Source: Palaemon carinicauda (lineage: Eukaryota > Arthropoda > Malacostraca > Decapoda > Palaemonidae). From it: a stretch of DNA of 64,000 bases. The number at the start of each line of letters is the position of its first letter. The stretch's first letter is position 1. Shown here piece by piece: positions 46,122 to 56,323 of the stretch. The DNA is taken from NCBI RefSeq assembly GCF_036898095.1, contig NC_090735.1:7949161-8013160 (forward strand). The letters are read 5' to 3'. The notes beneath the pieces were generated by a model. It was not told the origin of the DNA. It did not search any database and saw only the letters and a program-made list of their open reading frames with translations. The position numbers were made by a program, and so were the translations under genes.

Positions 46122-48770
46122 TTAGGGGAATGTAGTGGTTGAGCCCTCACCCACTACTGCACTCGCTGCTACGAATGGTCCCAGGGTGTAGCAGTTCTCG
46201 TAAAGAGACTGGACATCTTTAAGATAAAAAGACGCGAACACTGACTTGCTTCTCCAATAGGTTGCGTCCATTATACTTCGCAGAGATCTATTTTGTTTAA
46301 AGGCCACTGAAGTTGCGACAGCTCTAACTTCATGTGTCCTTACCTTCAGCAAAGCTTGGTCTTCCTCACTCAGATGGGAATGAGCTTCTCGTATTAACAG
46401 TCTGATAAAATAGGATAAAGCATTCTTTGACATAGGCAAAGATGGTTTCTTAACAGAACACCATAAAGCTTCTGACTGTCCTCGTAAAGGTTTAGTTCGT
46501 CTTAAATAGAACTTAAGAGCTCTAACAGGGCATAAGACTCTTTCTAGTTCATTTCCAACCATATTTGATAGGCTTGGAATATCGAACGATTTCGGCCAAG
46601 GACGAGAAGGTAGCTCGTTTTTGGCTAGAAAACCAAGTTGTAAAGAACATGTAGCCGTTTCAGATGAAAATCCGATGTTCCTGCTGAAGGCGTGAATCTC
46701 ACTGACTCTTTTAGCTGTGGCTAAGCAAACCAGGAAAAGAGTCTTTAAAGTGAGATCTTTAAAGGAGGCTGATTGTAGCGGCTCGAACCTTTCTGACATG
46801 AGGAATCTTAGTACCACGTCTAAATTCCAACCAGGTGTAGCCAAACGACGCTCCTTCGTGGTCTCAAAAGACTTAAGGAGGTCCTGTAGATCTTTATTGT
46901 TGGAAAGATCTAAGCCTCTGTGACGGAAGACTGATGCCAACATGCTTCTGTAACCCTTGATAGTGGGAGCTGAAAGAGATCTTTCTTTCCTCAGGTATAA
47001 AAGGAAGTCAGCTATTTGAGTTACAGAGGTACTGATCGAGGATACTGATACTGACTTGCACCAGTTTCGGAAGACTTCCCACTTCGATTGGTAGACTCTA
47101 AGAGTGGATGTCCTCCTTGCTCTAGCAATCGCCCTGGCTGCCTCCTTCGAAAAGCCTCTAGCTCTCGAGAGTCTTTCGATAGTCTGAAGGCAGTCAGACG
47201 AAGAGCGTGGAGGCCTTGGTGTACCTTCTTTACGTGTGGCTGACGTAGAAGGTCCACCCTTAGAGGAAGAGTTCTGGGAACGTCTACTAGCCATCGAAGT
47301 ACCTCGGTGAACCATTCTCTCGCGGGCCAGAGGGGAGCAACTAACGTCAACCTTGTCCCTTCGTGAGAGGCGAACTTCTGCAGTACCTTGTTGACAATCT
47401 TGAACGGGGGGAATGCATATAGGTCTAGATGTGACCAATCTAGGAGAAAGGCATCTATATGAACTGCTGCTGGGTCCAGGATTGGTGAGCAATATATTGG
47501 GAGCCTCTTGGTCATCGAGGTTGCGAAGAGATCTATGGTAGGCTGGCCCCATGTGGCCCACAGTCTCTTGCACACATCCTTGTGTAGGGTCCATTCTGTT
47601 GGAATGATTTGTCCCTTCCGACTGAGGCAATCTGCCATGACATTCAAGTTGCCTTGGATGAACCTCGTTACTAGAGAAATGTTTAGATCTTTTGACCAGG
47701 TGAGGAGGTCCCTTGCGATCTCGTACAACGTCATAGAGTGGGTCCCTCCTTGCTTGGAGATGTACGCCAAAGCCGTGGTGTTGTCCGAGTTCACCTCCAC
47801 CACTTTGCCTTGAAGGAGAGACTTGAAGCTTTTCAAGGCCAGATGAACTGCCAGTAGCTCCTTGCAGTTGATATGCATTGTCCTTTGACTCGAGTTCCAA
47901 GTTCCCGAGCATTCCCGACCGTCTAATGTCGCGCCCCAGCCCGTGTCCGATGCGTCCGAGAAGAGAACGTGGTTGGGAGTCTGAACAGCCAGGGGCAGAC
48001 CCTCTCTGAGGCTGATACTGTCCTTCCACCAAGTCAGGGAAGACTTCATCTTCTCTGAAATGGGGATCGAGACCGCTTCTAGCGTCTTGTCCTTTTTCCA
48101 GTAAACAGCTAGGTGATATTGAAGAGGACGGAGGTGTAGTCTTCCTAACGATACGAACTGTTCCAGGGATGATAGTGTCCCTATCAGACTCATCCACTGC
48201 CTGACTGATCATCGTTCCTTCTTCAGCATGTTCTGGATGCATAACTGGGCTTGACTTGTTCTGGGGGCCGACGGAAAAGCCCGAAAAGCTAGACTGTGAA
48301 TTTCCATCCCTAAATACACAATAGTTTGGGATGGGACCACTTGAGACTTTTCCATATTGACCAGGAGACCCAATTCCTTGGTCAGATCTAGAGTACACTT
48401 TAGATCCTTCAGACAGCGACGACTGGAAGAAGCTCTTAGAAGCCAGTCGTCCAAATAGAGGGAGGCTCTGATGTCCGCTAAATGAAGGAATTTGGCTATA
48501 TTCCTCATCAGCCTCGTAAACACAAGAGGAGCTGTGCTTAGGCCAAAGCACAGGGCTTGAAACTGGTAGACAACCTTTTCGTAAACGAATCTCAGAAAAG
48601 GTTGGGAGTCTGGGTGGATGGGGACGTGAAAGTAGGCGTCCCTTAGGTCTAAAGAGACCATCCAGTCTTCCTTTCTGACCGCTGCTAGAACGGACTTTGT
48701 GGTCTCCATGGCGAACGTCTGCTTTGTGACAAAGACATTCAGCGCACTGACGTCTAGCACCGGCCTCCAC
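46122..48770 (-). CDS. Tyrosine recombinase of DIRS element G (882-codon frame)
   Basis: DNA recombinase expected to integrate the circular cDNA of the element in the nucleus. The recognisable domain spans residues about 540-882: GFSKEAARAIARARRTST, the core-binding part (APTIKGYRSMLASVFRHRG), and then the catalytic residues: Arg in TAKRVSEIHAF (about residue 688), His and Arg in HEVRAV (about 812-815), and Tyr in FASFYLKDVQ (about 848). All are present, and no frameshift is seen. Residues 1-530 are the alternate-frame reading of the RT/RNase H gene and have no recognisable domain, so the true start is probably internal or reached by another mechanism. YR overlapping RT in another frame is usual for DIRS elements. 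Confidence 0.88.
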   Translation of the reverse strand: MEAGARRQCAECLCHKADVRHGDHKVRSSSGQKGRLDGLFRPKGRLLSRPHPPRLPTFSEIRLRKGCLPVSSPVLWPKHSSSCVYEADEEYSQIPSFSGHQSLPLFGRLASKSFFQSSLSEGSKVYSRSDQGIGSPGQYGKVSSGPIPNYCVFRDGNSQSSFSGFSVGPQNKSSPVMHPEHAEEGTMISQAVDESDRDTIIPGTVRIVRKTTPPSSSISPSCLLEKGQDARSGLDPHFREDEVFPDLVEGQYQPQRGSAPGCSDSQPRSLLGRIGHGLGRDIRRSGMLGNLELESKDNAYQLQGATGSSSGLEKLQVSPSRQSGGGELGQHHGFGVHLQARRDPLYDVVRDRKGPPHLVKRSKHFSSNEVHPRQLECHGRLPQSEGTNHSNRMDPTQGCVQETVGHMGPAYHRSLRNLDDQEAPNILLTNPGPSSSSYRCLSPRLVTSRPICIPPVQDCQQGTAEVRLSRRDKVDVSCSPLARERMVHRGTSMASRRSQNSSSKGGPSTSATRKEGTPRPPRSSSDCLQTIERLSRARGFSKEAARAIARARRTSTLRVYQSKWEVFRNWCKSVSVSSISTSVTQIADFLLYLRKERSLSAPTIKGYRSMLASVFRHRGLDLSNNKDLQDLLKSFETTKERRLATPGWNLDVVLRFLMSERFEPLQSASFKDLTLKTLFLVCLATAKRVSEIHAFSRNIGFSSETATCSLQLGFLAKNELPSRPWPKSFDIPSLSNMVGNELERVLCPVRALKFYLRRTKPLRGQSEALWCSVKKPSLPMSKNALSYFIRLLIREAHSHLSEEDQALLKVRTHEVRAVATSVAFKQNRSLRSIMDATYWRSKSVFASFYLKDVQSLYENCYTLGPFVAASAVVGEGSTTTFP

Positions 48771-49267
48771 CCTCCTGACTTCTTTACCACTAAGAAGAGA
48801 CGGTTGTAGAAGCCCGGGGTTTGATGGTCCAGGACTTTGACTACCGCTCCCTTTTCTAGCAAGAGAGACACCTCCTGTTTCAATGCTCGTCTCTTGTCTT
48901 CCTCTCTGTACCTGGGAGAGAGATCGATGGGAGACGTTGCTAGAGGGGGTTTTCGTACAAACGGGATCTTGTACCCCTCTCTGAGCAACTTCACAGATTG
49001 TGCATCTGCGCCTCTCTTCTCCCAGGTCTGCCAGAAGTTCTTGAGTCTGGCTCCCACTGCTGTCTGAAGAAGGGGGAAGTCAGACTCTGCCTTTAAAGGA
49101 CTTGGTTCCTTTCTTCTTCCCACGTCTCCCTTCGGCACGAGCACCTCCTCTGCTGGAGGCTCTGCCACGAAAGGGCGGAATAAATCTGGACGCTGGAGTG
49201 TCCATCCTTGGTCTTGACAAGGTAGGCAAAGGGGTGGCTTTGCGGGCAGAGGACGCAACCAGGTCAT
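47021..49267 (-). pseudogene. RT/RNase H of element G, one nonsense codon
   Basis: Reverse transcriptase with RNase H in one frame of about 749 codons, interrupted by a single TGA at 48,209-48,211 (Cys in element D). RT motifs in the first 352 residues: RPVLDVSALNVFV (168-180), SLDLRDAYFHVPIHP (205-219, catalytic Asp), QALCFGLSTAPLVF (237-250), YLDDWL (271-276). After the stop, the RNase H acidic residues are in FSDASDTGWGATLDG (Asp), INCKELLAVHLAL (Glu) and VNSDNTTALAYI (Asp). QPTIDLFATSMTKRLP and YAFPPF then mark the region often assigned as a Dam-like methyltransferase in DIRS elements; the canonical [DN]PP[YF] motif is here FPPF, so activity is uncertain. It starts within the 3' end of gag and overlaps YR. 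Confidence 0.9.
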
Positions 49268-51501
49268 GGGTGTCCTTCTGAATCAAAGAAGCAGCAATCT
49301 CCTTAATCAAGTCCTCTGGAAAAAGGCACTTAGAGAGAGGAGCAAACAGAAGTTCTGATCTTTGACACGGTGTCACTCCAGCTGACAGGAAAGAGCAAAG
49401 GTTCTCACGCTTCTTGAGGACTCCGGATACGAACGATGCAGCAAGCTCACTAGATCCGTCACGTATGGCCTTGTCCATGCAGGACATGATGAGCAAGGAA
49501 GATTCCTTCTCAGTCGGGGAGATCTTCCTGCTCAAAGCTCCCAGACACCAGTCCAAAAAGTTGAAGACCTCGAAGGCTCTAAATACTCCTTTCAACAGAT
49601 GGTCTAGGTCCGAAGGTGACCAGCATATCTTAGAGCGTCTCATGGCTAGCCTGCGGGGAGAGTCTACAAGACTTGAGAAGTCGCCCTGGGCAGAGGCAGG
49701 AACTCCCAAGCCGAGAACTTCTCCCGTGGCATACCAGACGCTCGATCTGGAAGAGAGTTTAGCAGGGGGAAACGTAAAGGCTGTCTTCCCTAGACTCTTT
49801 TTGGACTGCATCCAATCTCCTAAAACTCGTAAAGCTCTCTTGGACGAGCGTGCGAGGACGAGTCTCGTAAAGGCAGGCGAGGATGACTGCGTACCTAAAG
49901 CAAACTCTGACGGAGGAGAGCGTGGAGCCACAGACACAAACTGGTCCGGAAACATCTCTTTGAACAGAGCAAGAACTTTTCTAAAGTCCAAAGAGGGTTG
50001 CGTGGACTTGGGCTCGTCAAGGTCCGAATGTGGTTCATCGTGTGCCGCATCGTCATCATCAGAGAGTCCATCATCCGAGAATTGAGGAGGAAGCGGCAAT
50101 GGAGTAGGTATCGGCTGATCAGCTGAGTCCGGTCGCACGGGTGCACGCGTGACTGAACCGGACGCAACGTCATGGAACTGTTGCCCAGTCTGTGAGCTGG
50201 CAACAACCATAGCAGCGCGGGGACGCACAGCGTCTACTCCAGACTGTCTAGTCTGATGTGGGCGAGCAGAGGCAACCACACTGGGTTGCGGAGGTTGAAG
50301 CACCGCGTCAAAACAAAACAACTTTGACGGTTGTTGTACCTCGCGAACGTCAACGGAAGGTCCCGTGCGTCGCTGAACGTCAACATGCGGCTGGCAGGGT
50401 ACACTGGAACGCATGGGTGGCGGGACTCTCTCAGCTGGAGTGCGCAAGAAGGTCGCCTCAGCGTCCACAGGACGCACAACCGTGGTTGGTTGTAGGCAAG
50501 AGGTTGGTGCAGCAGCAACCTTCTCCGCACGAAAGTCCTGCATCAGAGACGTTAATTGGTACTGCATGGTCTGCAGCAAAGACCACTTAGGGTCTGCAGG
50601 AGCAGGTGCGGCGACAGACGGTGTAACTGCCTGAGGCGGGTACCGCTTTGCCTCTCTTAGGAGGTGAGCAGTCATCGGAAGACTGCAGCGAGTCCGAACT
50701 GACCCAGTGGCTACAACTGGGCCGTTGGACTTGCGCGGAAGGGACCGACTTGCACTTAAGAGGTCGTGAGACCTTGGTCCATGGTTTCTTACGAGAAACC
50801 TCTTCCGCAGACGAGGAATAAATGGGCTCTCTCGTCTCTGTGTGGGTGGGGCGATCTTGGGTAGATACGCCCGAAACCACGGAGGGAACGTCTGTTCGCT
50901 GATTAAAGCCTCTCGAACCCATTGGTCGTACGACATTGCTTCTCCCCTGGACTTGGGAGCTTGCAAGAGGTCCCGGACTAGGAGGACGACAGGCACGAAC
51001 AGACGAACCCTCAAGCGCAACACTATCCACAACACTATCACTCACTTTATCACTTCCCACTGCACTCTTACACTTCAGCTCCTTGACGTCCGCCATGAGC
51101 TGGTTACGGTCACTAGCCAAGGACTCAACTCTCTCACCCAGAGCTTGGATGGCACGCATCATATCAGCCATCGAAGGTTCCTGAGTGCCAGAAGGGGGAT
51201 TAGGAGCAACCACTACAGGGGAAGGAATAGGTTGTGGGGCATGAGGAGAGGAAAAATCAACTGAACGAGATGAACTTCTCCTGACTCTATCTCTCTCTAG
51301 CCTACGTGTATATTTCTGGAATTCGATAAAATCGAATTCCGAAAGCCCAACGCATTCCTCACATCGATCTTCCAATTGACAGGTTTTATCCCGACAATTG
51401 GAACAAACGGTGTGAGGATCGATAGAGGCCTTCGGAAGACGCCTTGAACAGTCCCTAGCATTACACTTCCTGAATTTTGGGACTTGAGAAGGGTCAGCCA
51501 T
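49080..51501 (-). pseudogene. gag: gag of element G, one-base frameshift
   Basis: The DIRS structural protein, about 800 residues if read through. From ATG at 51,501 the N-terminus carries Cys13, Cys18, His30, Cys33, Cys36, Cys41, Cys47 and Cys50, a likely zinc-binding cluster, then a coiled-coil-like segment (about 115-150). At 50,638-50,640 a run of three G replaces the two found at this place in C and E, shifting the frame; the remainder is open to 49,080. The second part has an acidic stretch (SDDGLSDDDDAAHDE), a conserved domain (FSSLVDSPRRLAMRRSK to TPCQRSELLFAPL) and a basic RG-rich tail (RGRASSRGGARAEGRRGKK), likely RNA-binding. The end overlaps RT by about 190 bases. Confidence 0.87.
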
Positions 51502-51699
51502 TTTGAATTGGTCAAAGGGGAATTCAAAAACTATCCAAAGTCATCAACAAATAATCCGATATCAAAAAAAGAATGCAAGGATTTATTGAAGAGAAAGCCT
51601 GCACAGCGAAAGCTCAAAACTAGAAACGTGTACTTCACCAAATAGTTGTGAAAACAAATCCAGTTAGCAACAGCGAATTAGTAGGTCTTGCCGGTAGCA

Positions 51700-51881
51700 C
51701 GACAGAGAGAAAATTGAGTTCTTTGTTTACAATGAGTACCGAGTACCTGCACGACAGATGGCGCTGTTGAAGTACACCCCCTACCTGCATAGCGATCGCT
51801 GGCGGATTTTTTACGTAGAGTTTTCTGTCGAGCAGCAGAGCTGCAGCTTATATAATCACCGGCTAAGTTAAATATTGAAAA
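51700..51881. repeat. Right ITR of element G
   Basis: Inverted partner of the left repeat, very well conserved. Its last 38 bases are mirrored exactly in the ICR. Confidence 0.9.
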
Positions 51882-51978
51882 AGTTGTTTTCTTAACATTG
51901 AATGAAAATAATTGTGTACAACACAAATAAATGAGGTCTTGCATGTTACAATATACACGCACTGCATAAACTAATTGC

Positions 51979-52363
51979 GGAGCCTTTGTATATCAGCGAC
52001 CAGTTCCTCCCGAAGATATTACTGTATTTCCTGTCAGGGTAACCTTTTCCAGTAAAAACCAACTTTTCCCCGTAAAAAAGATGCCCGTTTCCTAAGAAAA
52101 TTAACACTTATTTTTGTCGCAAATAAATAAATGTAATATATATAACTATATCCACCGATAATGGCGGACCCCCAGTGGGTTTGTGATTGAAATGAAGGTC
52201 AAATTTGGTTAAATCACGTTATTTACTACAGCAAAACATATATTTTCTGTTCTGAATGATTCCCTGACTATGTAAAACTTTACCCTCCTGAGAGCATAAA
52301 AAATAGGCATTAACTAACCTAAGTTTCCCCCTAACCTAACCTACAAGTCGTATCCTTACCTAA

Positions 52364-52396
<33 letters not shown>

Positions 52397-52497
52397 CTAA
52401 TGCCCTCCTGCGAGCCCCCTTACGCTGTCATATTCCAAGTCTGCCATTATCATACGTACAGGTGGCTGCTATCACACATACGCACCCTAAGTGTAAT
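51979..52497. mobile_element. hAT-like MITE, long copy with poly-G tract
   Basis: The ends match the short copy at 53,012-53,215 in inverted orientation: GGAGCCTTTGTATATCAGC at the left and GGTGGCTGCTATCACACATA at the right. The shared interior includes the AACTAACCTAA segment and the sequence around TTACCTAACGG...GGCTAA. The middle (about 52,020-52,290) is absent from the short copy. No transposase is seen. The flanks (TAATTGC and TAAGTGT) could be a decayed target duplication. Confidence 0.65.
52365..52396. repeat. Poly-G tract of 32 bases
   Basis: Uninterrupted G run within the MITE; the short copy has only four G at the same place. It could be a true expansion or an assembly artefact. 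Confidence 0.85.
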
Positions 52498-52591
52498 GTA
52501 AGGGAATTATGAGAGTTATGCGGTCTTATGACTGGCCAGACAGTACTACACAGGATCCTTCTTTCTGGTTACGGTTCATTTTCCCTTTGCC

Positions 52592-52611
52592 TACACACAC
52601 ACACACACACT
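52592..52611. repeat. (CA)n microsatellite
   Basis: Ten or so CA units between the MITE and the retroposon copy that starts near 52,674. Confidence 0.9.
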
Positions 52612-52673
52612 GAATAGTCTAGCCTATTCTTTACATATTCTCTTCTGTCCTCATACACCTGACAACACAGATT

Positions 52674-53320
52674 ACCAAACAATTCTTATTCACCCAAGGG
52701 GTTAACTACTGCACTGTAATTATCCAGTGGCTACTTTCCTCTTGGTAAGGGTAGAAGAGATTCTTTAGGTATGGTAAGCAGCTCTTCTAGGAGAAGGACA
52801 GGCCAATATTAAACCATTGTTCTCTAGTCTTGGGTAGTGCCATAGCCTAAGTACCATAGTCTTCCACTGTCTTGGGTTAGAGTTCTCTTGCTTGAGGGTA
52901 CACTCGGGCACACTATTCTATTTCGTTTCTCTTCCTCTGGTTTTGTTAAAAGTTGTTAGTTTATACAGGAGATATTTCTTTAAGTTTTGTTGCTCTTCTT
53001 AGAATATTTTAGGGGGTATATGTATGATAGCAGCCACCTCTATGTATCATTATGTCTAACTTAGAATACGGCAATGTAAAGGGGGTCGCAGGGGGGCGTT
53101 AGCCCCGTTAGGTAAGTAGGTAAGGACACGTTAGGTTAGGAGGGAAAGTTTAGGTTAGTTGATGTCCATTTTTAATGAACGCGTGAGGAACTGGCTGCTG
53201 ATATACAAAGGCTCCATATTTTATTTTTCTTTGTTTCCTTTATTCACTCGGCTTATGGCATCCTGCTTTTTCAACCAGGGTTGTAGCTAAGCAAGTAATA
53301 ATAACAACAATAATAATACC
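52674..53320 (+). mobile_element. (AAT)n-tailed retroposon, long copy interrupted by a MITE
   Basis: Matches the copy at 59,728-60,212 over its whole length: GGCTACTTTCCTCTTG, AGGAGAAGGACA, TCTAGTCTTGGGTAGTG, CTTCCACTGTCTTGGGTT, GGGTACACTCGGGCACACTA and the 3' end GTTGTAGCTAAGCAAGTAAT followed by AAT/AAC repeats. It is split by a 204-bp MITE at 53,012-53,215 with an 8-bp duplication. Non-coding. A simple-sequence 3' tail suggests a SINE or the 3' end of a LINE; I see no Pol III boxes. Confidence 0.8.
53012..53215. mobile_element. hAT-like MITE, short copy with 8-bp target duplication
   Basis: A 204-bp non-coding insertion in the retroposon, flanked on both sides by ATATTTTA (53,004-53,011 and 53,216-53,223). 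The uninterrupted retroposon at 59.7-60.2 kb has a single ATATTTTA here. The ends are imperfect inverted repeats of about 23 bp that finish in the shared inner block AGCAGCC. An 8-bp duplication is typical of hAT and P elements. It is inverted relative to 51,979-52,497. Confidence 0.8.
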
Positions 53321-53786
53321 TTTTACGTTCACGTGTGACGGCGCACGGGTAAATATTTAACACCTTTGTTGTAGCCTAAAGAGGAAAGGACGCCATACAG
53401 ATTAATTAAACTTATTAATGGCTTACATAGGCCAAGATATTTATAAGCAGGCATACACCACACACCAGTGGCTCTCCTAACGACCATGAAAACTGCAACA
53501 CCAAAAACCAAGATTTCTGAACAGGACTTCAAGGACATTTAAACTCTTGCGATATTAGTAGTTAAAACAACACTCTTCTTAATACTCACATACAACAATA
53601 CAGTGGAGAATACAACCACTTATGGAATACAACGCTTCGTTGATTTCATAGGCCAAACATTTGAGGAAGAACTGTACAGTTGTCGAAGGAAATGTTGAGC
53701 AAACAGCTGACTGGCCGAGAATGTTGTGTTGTTGTCGTAACATGAGAAACAGTGGCCGCGTTCATGAAGTATTGGGCCAAAGAACG

Positions 53787-53787
<1 letters not shown>

Positions 53788-53860
<73 letters not shown>

Positions 53861-54040
53861 GCTAATCTACAACCTAGTTGGAAAATATTACGTTATAAGC
53901 CCAAGGGCTCCAACCAGGGAAAAATATAGAGAAAAGGAAATAAGAAAATAAATGAACTACGGGGAAATTAATGAACAAACAAATTATTTAGAACATTTTA
54001 AGCACAGTAACAATAATAGAATAAAAATTATAGGTAAAAT
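53788..54040 (-). mobile_element. (AAT)n-tailed retroposon, 5'-truncated
   Basis: An (ATT)n array (to 53,859) is followed by AGCTAATCTACAACCTAGTT and the retroposon 3' region in reverse (GCCCAAGGGCTCCAACCAGG). It ends near the AACAATAATAG segment. Confidence 0.8.
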
Positions 54041-55077
54041 AATGTTTTTAGCTGGTCACATAAACAAAACGTATGAGCATGCTCGTATAACGATGACGTC
54101 ATTCTAGTTGATATTAGCCACAAAGAGACTGTCTTTAATAAGTAACATCTCAATGTTTCCTTTATAAAGAAAAAAAATTGCTTGTAATATAAATAACATC
54201 TTATCTACTTGACCTTTTACAAAGACTGTTTAAATAAAAGAAAATCTTGTTGAAATTTCCAATGAATTAGTTTTCCGTTCTGATCATATAGTACTTGAAC
54301 AAGCTCCTGTCACAGGAAGTAAACAAAACCTCCAATAGTTTTTGATATTGCAAACTATTTTAATGGCCGGAAATAGAGCATGAGCATTCGTCTACCTGGT
54401 TTCCACATATTTAAGCTATCCTAATTCAACTAGAGTCATGTTTCATATACAAATATTCATACGGAAACTGATTACCAATCTGACAGCTTATCTACATAGA
54501 TAAAATTAACTTATCTAGAGAACCAAGAGGCTAGCATTTTCTTTCAACCGAGCATGACCTTGCTATTTATTAGCTAGCTGTGACTGTCAAAAATATTTAT
54601 AACCTTGTACTGAGGGATACACAGGATGTCCTTTCATGGCTGTGATGTGCAAATTACTTTTTGCATGACTTATGAATCAATAACGTACTCTCATTCATGT
54701 TACTTGTGACGTAGGAGGCATGAGTCACAATTAATATAAGTAGCAAAGGAGATCTTTAAGATTAGCTCACGTGAATATGACTCATATACAGTACGTGTGA
54801 AGATAAAATCCCAAACAACATGAAGAGATAAAGAATTAAAGAGTTAAAATACAAAAAAAAAAAAAACAATAATTGCTATCTTTATTAACAATGAAATCAT
54901 GGAAACCATGTAATTCTTTAGGTACAATAACTTTTTAGTGTTCTACTTCTACCCCCCAACTTCTTTCCATCTTAACCTTTCATTCATACCGCAAAAATGT
55001 TTCTCCCAGATCCTAAATTCACAAATCGTTTAGAATTTCTTGTGTAGACCTATATGCCAACAATTAGGTTCTCTCCA
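54041..55077. other. Intervening AT-rich DNA, no gene recognised
   Basis: No domain-bearing frame. A 14-base A-run lies near 54,853. Nothing else stands out. Confidence 0.55.
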
Positions 55078-55145
<68 letters not shown>

Positions 55146-55300
55146 GCTAAGCTACAATCCTACTTGGAAAAGCAGGATGTTCTAAGCCCAAGGGGTCCAA
55201 CAGGGAAAATAGCCCAGTGAAGAAAGAAAATAAGTAAACTTAAAAAAAAGTAAGGAACTATTAAACTAAAACATTTTAAGAACAGTAACAACATTGAAAT
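55078..55300 (-). mobile_element. (AAT)n-tailed retroposon, 5'-truncated
   Basis: (ATT)n array at 55,078-55,145, followed by AGCTAAGCTACAATCCTACT and the reverse of the retroposon 3' region. The next copy starts about 55 bp further on in the same orientation. Confidence 0.82.
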
Positions 55301-55354
55301 AAATCTTTCATATCTAAACAATTAAAAACTTAGAAAATACAAGAGTAATAGAAA

Positions 55355-55355
<1 letters not shown>

Positions 55356-55421
<66 letters not shown>

Positions 55422-55590
55422 TTATTATTATTGGCTAAGCTACAATCCTACTAAGGAAAAGCAGGATGCTATAAGCCCAAGGGCTCCAACAGGGAAAATA
55501 GCCCAGTGAGGAAAGGAAACAAGGAAAAGATAAAATATTTTAAGAACAGTAATAACATAAAAATAGATAAAATAAATCTAGCTTTCCTTG
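55356..55590 (-). mobile_element. (AAT)n-tailed retroposon, 5'-truncated
   Basis: (ATT)n array at 55,356-55,432, then GGCTAAGCTACAATCCTACT and AAGCCCAAGGGCTCCAACAG; it ends in the AAGAACAGTAATAACAT segment. Confidence 0.82.
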
Positions 55591-55957
55591 TTCCTTTCTT
55601 GCACTCTTCGTCAGTAGCCTTGACTTCCGCGCACTATGAAATAGAAGTTGAAAGTGATTGTATCTCAAGTTGGAAGAAATAATCCAGAAGAATATATGGG
55701 CTCAGTGAGAGGCCGCATATATGTTGTATAGACCGAATAATGCCTACACAGTAGGCTGATGGTACTAACCTCTTTCAAGGTTATCCAGAGAATCGTGCTC
55801 ACCGTAATCTTCTTGGTCAGTCTGGCTCATCGGCTTGATGGAATATTTAGTGCTAAAAAATGACATACTTTAGAGGAATTTGCATTTTTCTTCCTCTTGT
55901 TTATAGGGTAACAAAATAATAGCTTGCTGCTTATATTATCATTAAACTCACGTGAAT

Positions 55958-56033
<76 letters not shown>

Positions 56034-56044
56034 TGTGTGTGTGT
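55958..56044. repeat. (TA)n-(GT)n microsatellite
   Basis: Long TA run followed by seven GT units. It translates as alternating Tyr-Ile, which is not coding. Confidence 0.95.
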
Positions 56045-56108
56045 TGAAGCCTCTGGTGCCATAGTTGATAGTGACCTTGCCTTTCATTTGAAGAGACTAG
56101 GGTTTGAT

Positions 56109-56323
<215 letters not shown>

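Larger units (their letters stand above)
45383..51881 (-). mobile_element. DIRS element G, nearly intact
   Basis: A 6.5-kb element, the best preserved in the window. The left terminus is ATGTTATTTT at 45,383 and the right terminus ends AATATTGAAAA at 51,881. Inverted terminal repeats at about 45,423-45,578 and 51,708-51,862 are nearly perfect. The ICR is at 45,630-45,717. It encodes gag (51,501-49,080), RT/RNase H (49,267-47,021) and YR (to 46,122). I find only two disabling changes: one extra base in gag and one nonsense codon in RT. No target-site duplication is visible (flanks TTAAT and AGTTG). Confidence 0.93.

Noticed and set aside
46122..47300. Recombinase resembling phage integrases, possibly a prophage
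   Set aside because: It is adjacent to RT/RNase H and gag and lies within inverted repeats with an ICR, so it is the YR of a DIRS retrotransposon.
1..51881. LTR retrotransposons as an explanation for the repeated ends
   Set aside because: The ends are inverted, not direct; an ICR is present, no integrase or protease motifs are seen, and there is no target duplication.
52330..52350. CCTAACCTAACC resembling the arthropod telomere repeat TTAGG
   Set aside because: Only two units, and part of the MITE sequence; it is also present in inverted form in the short copy.
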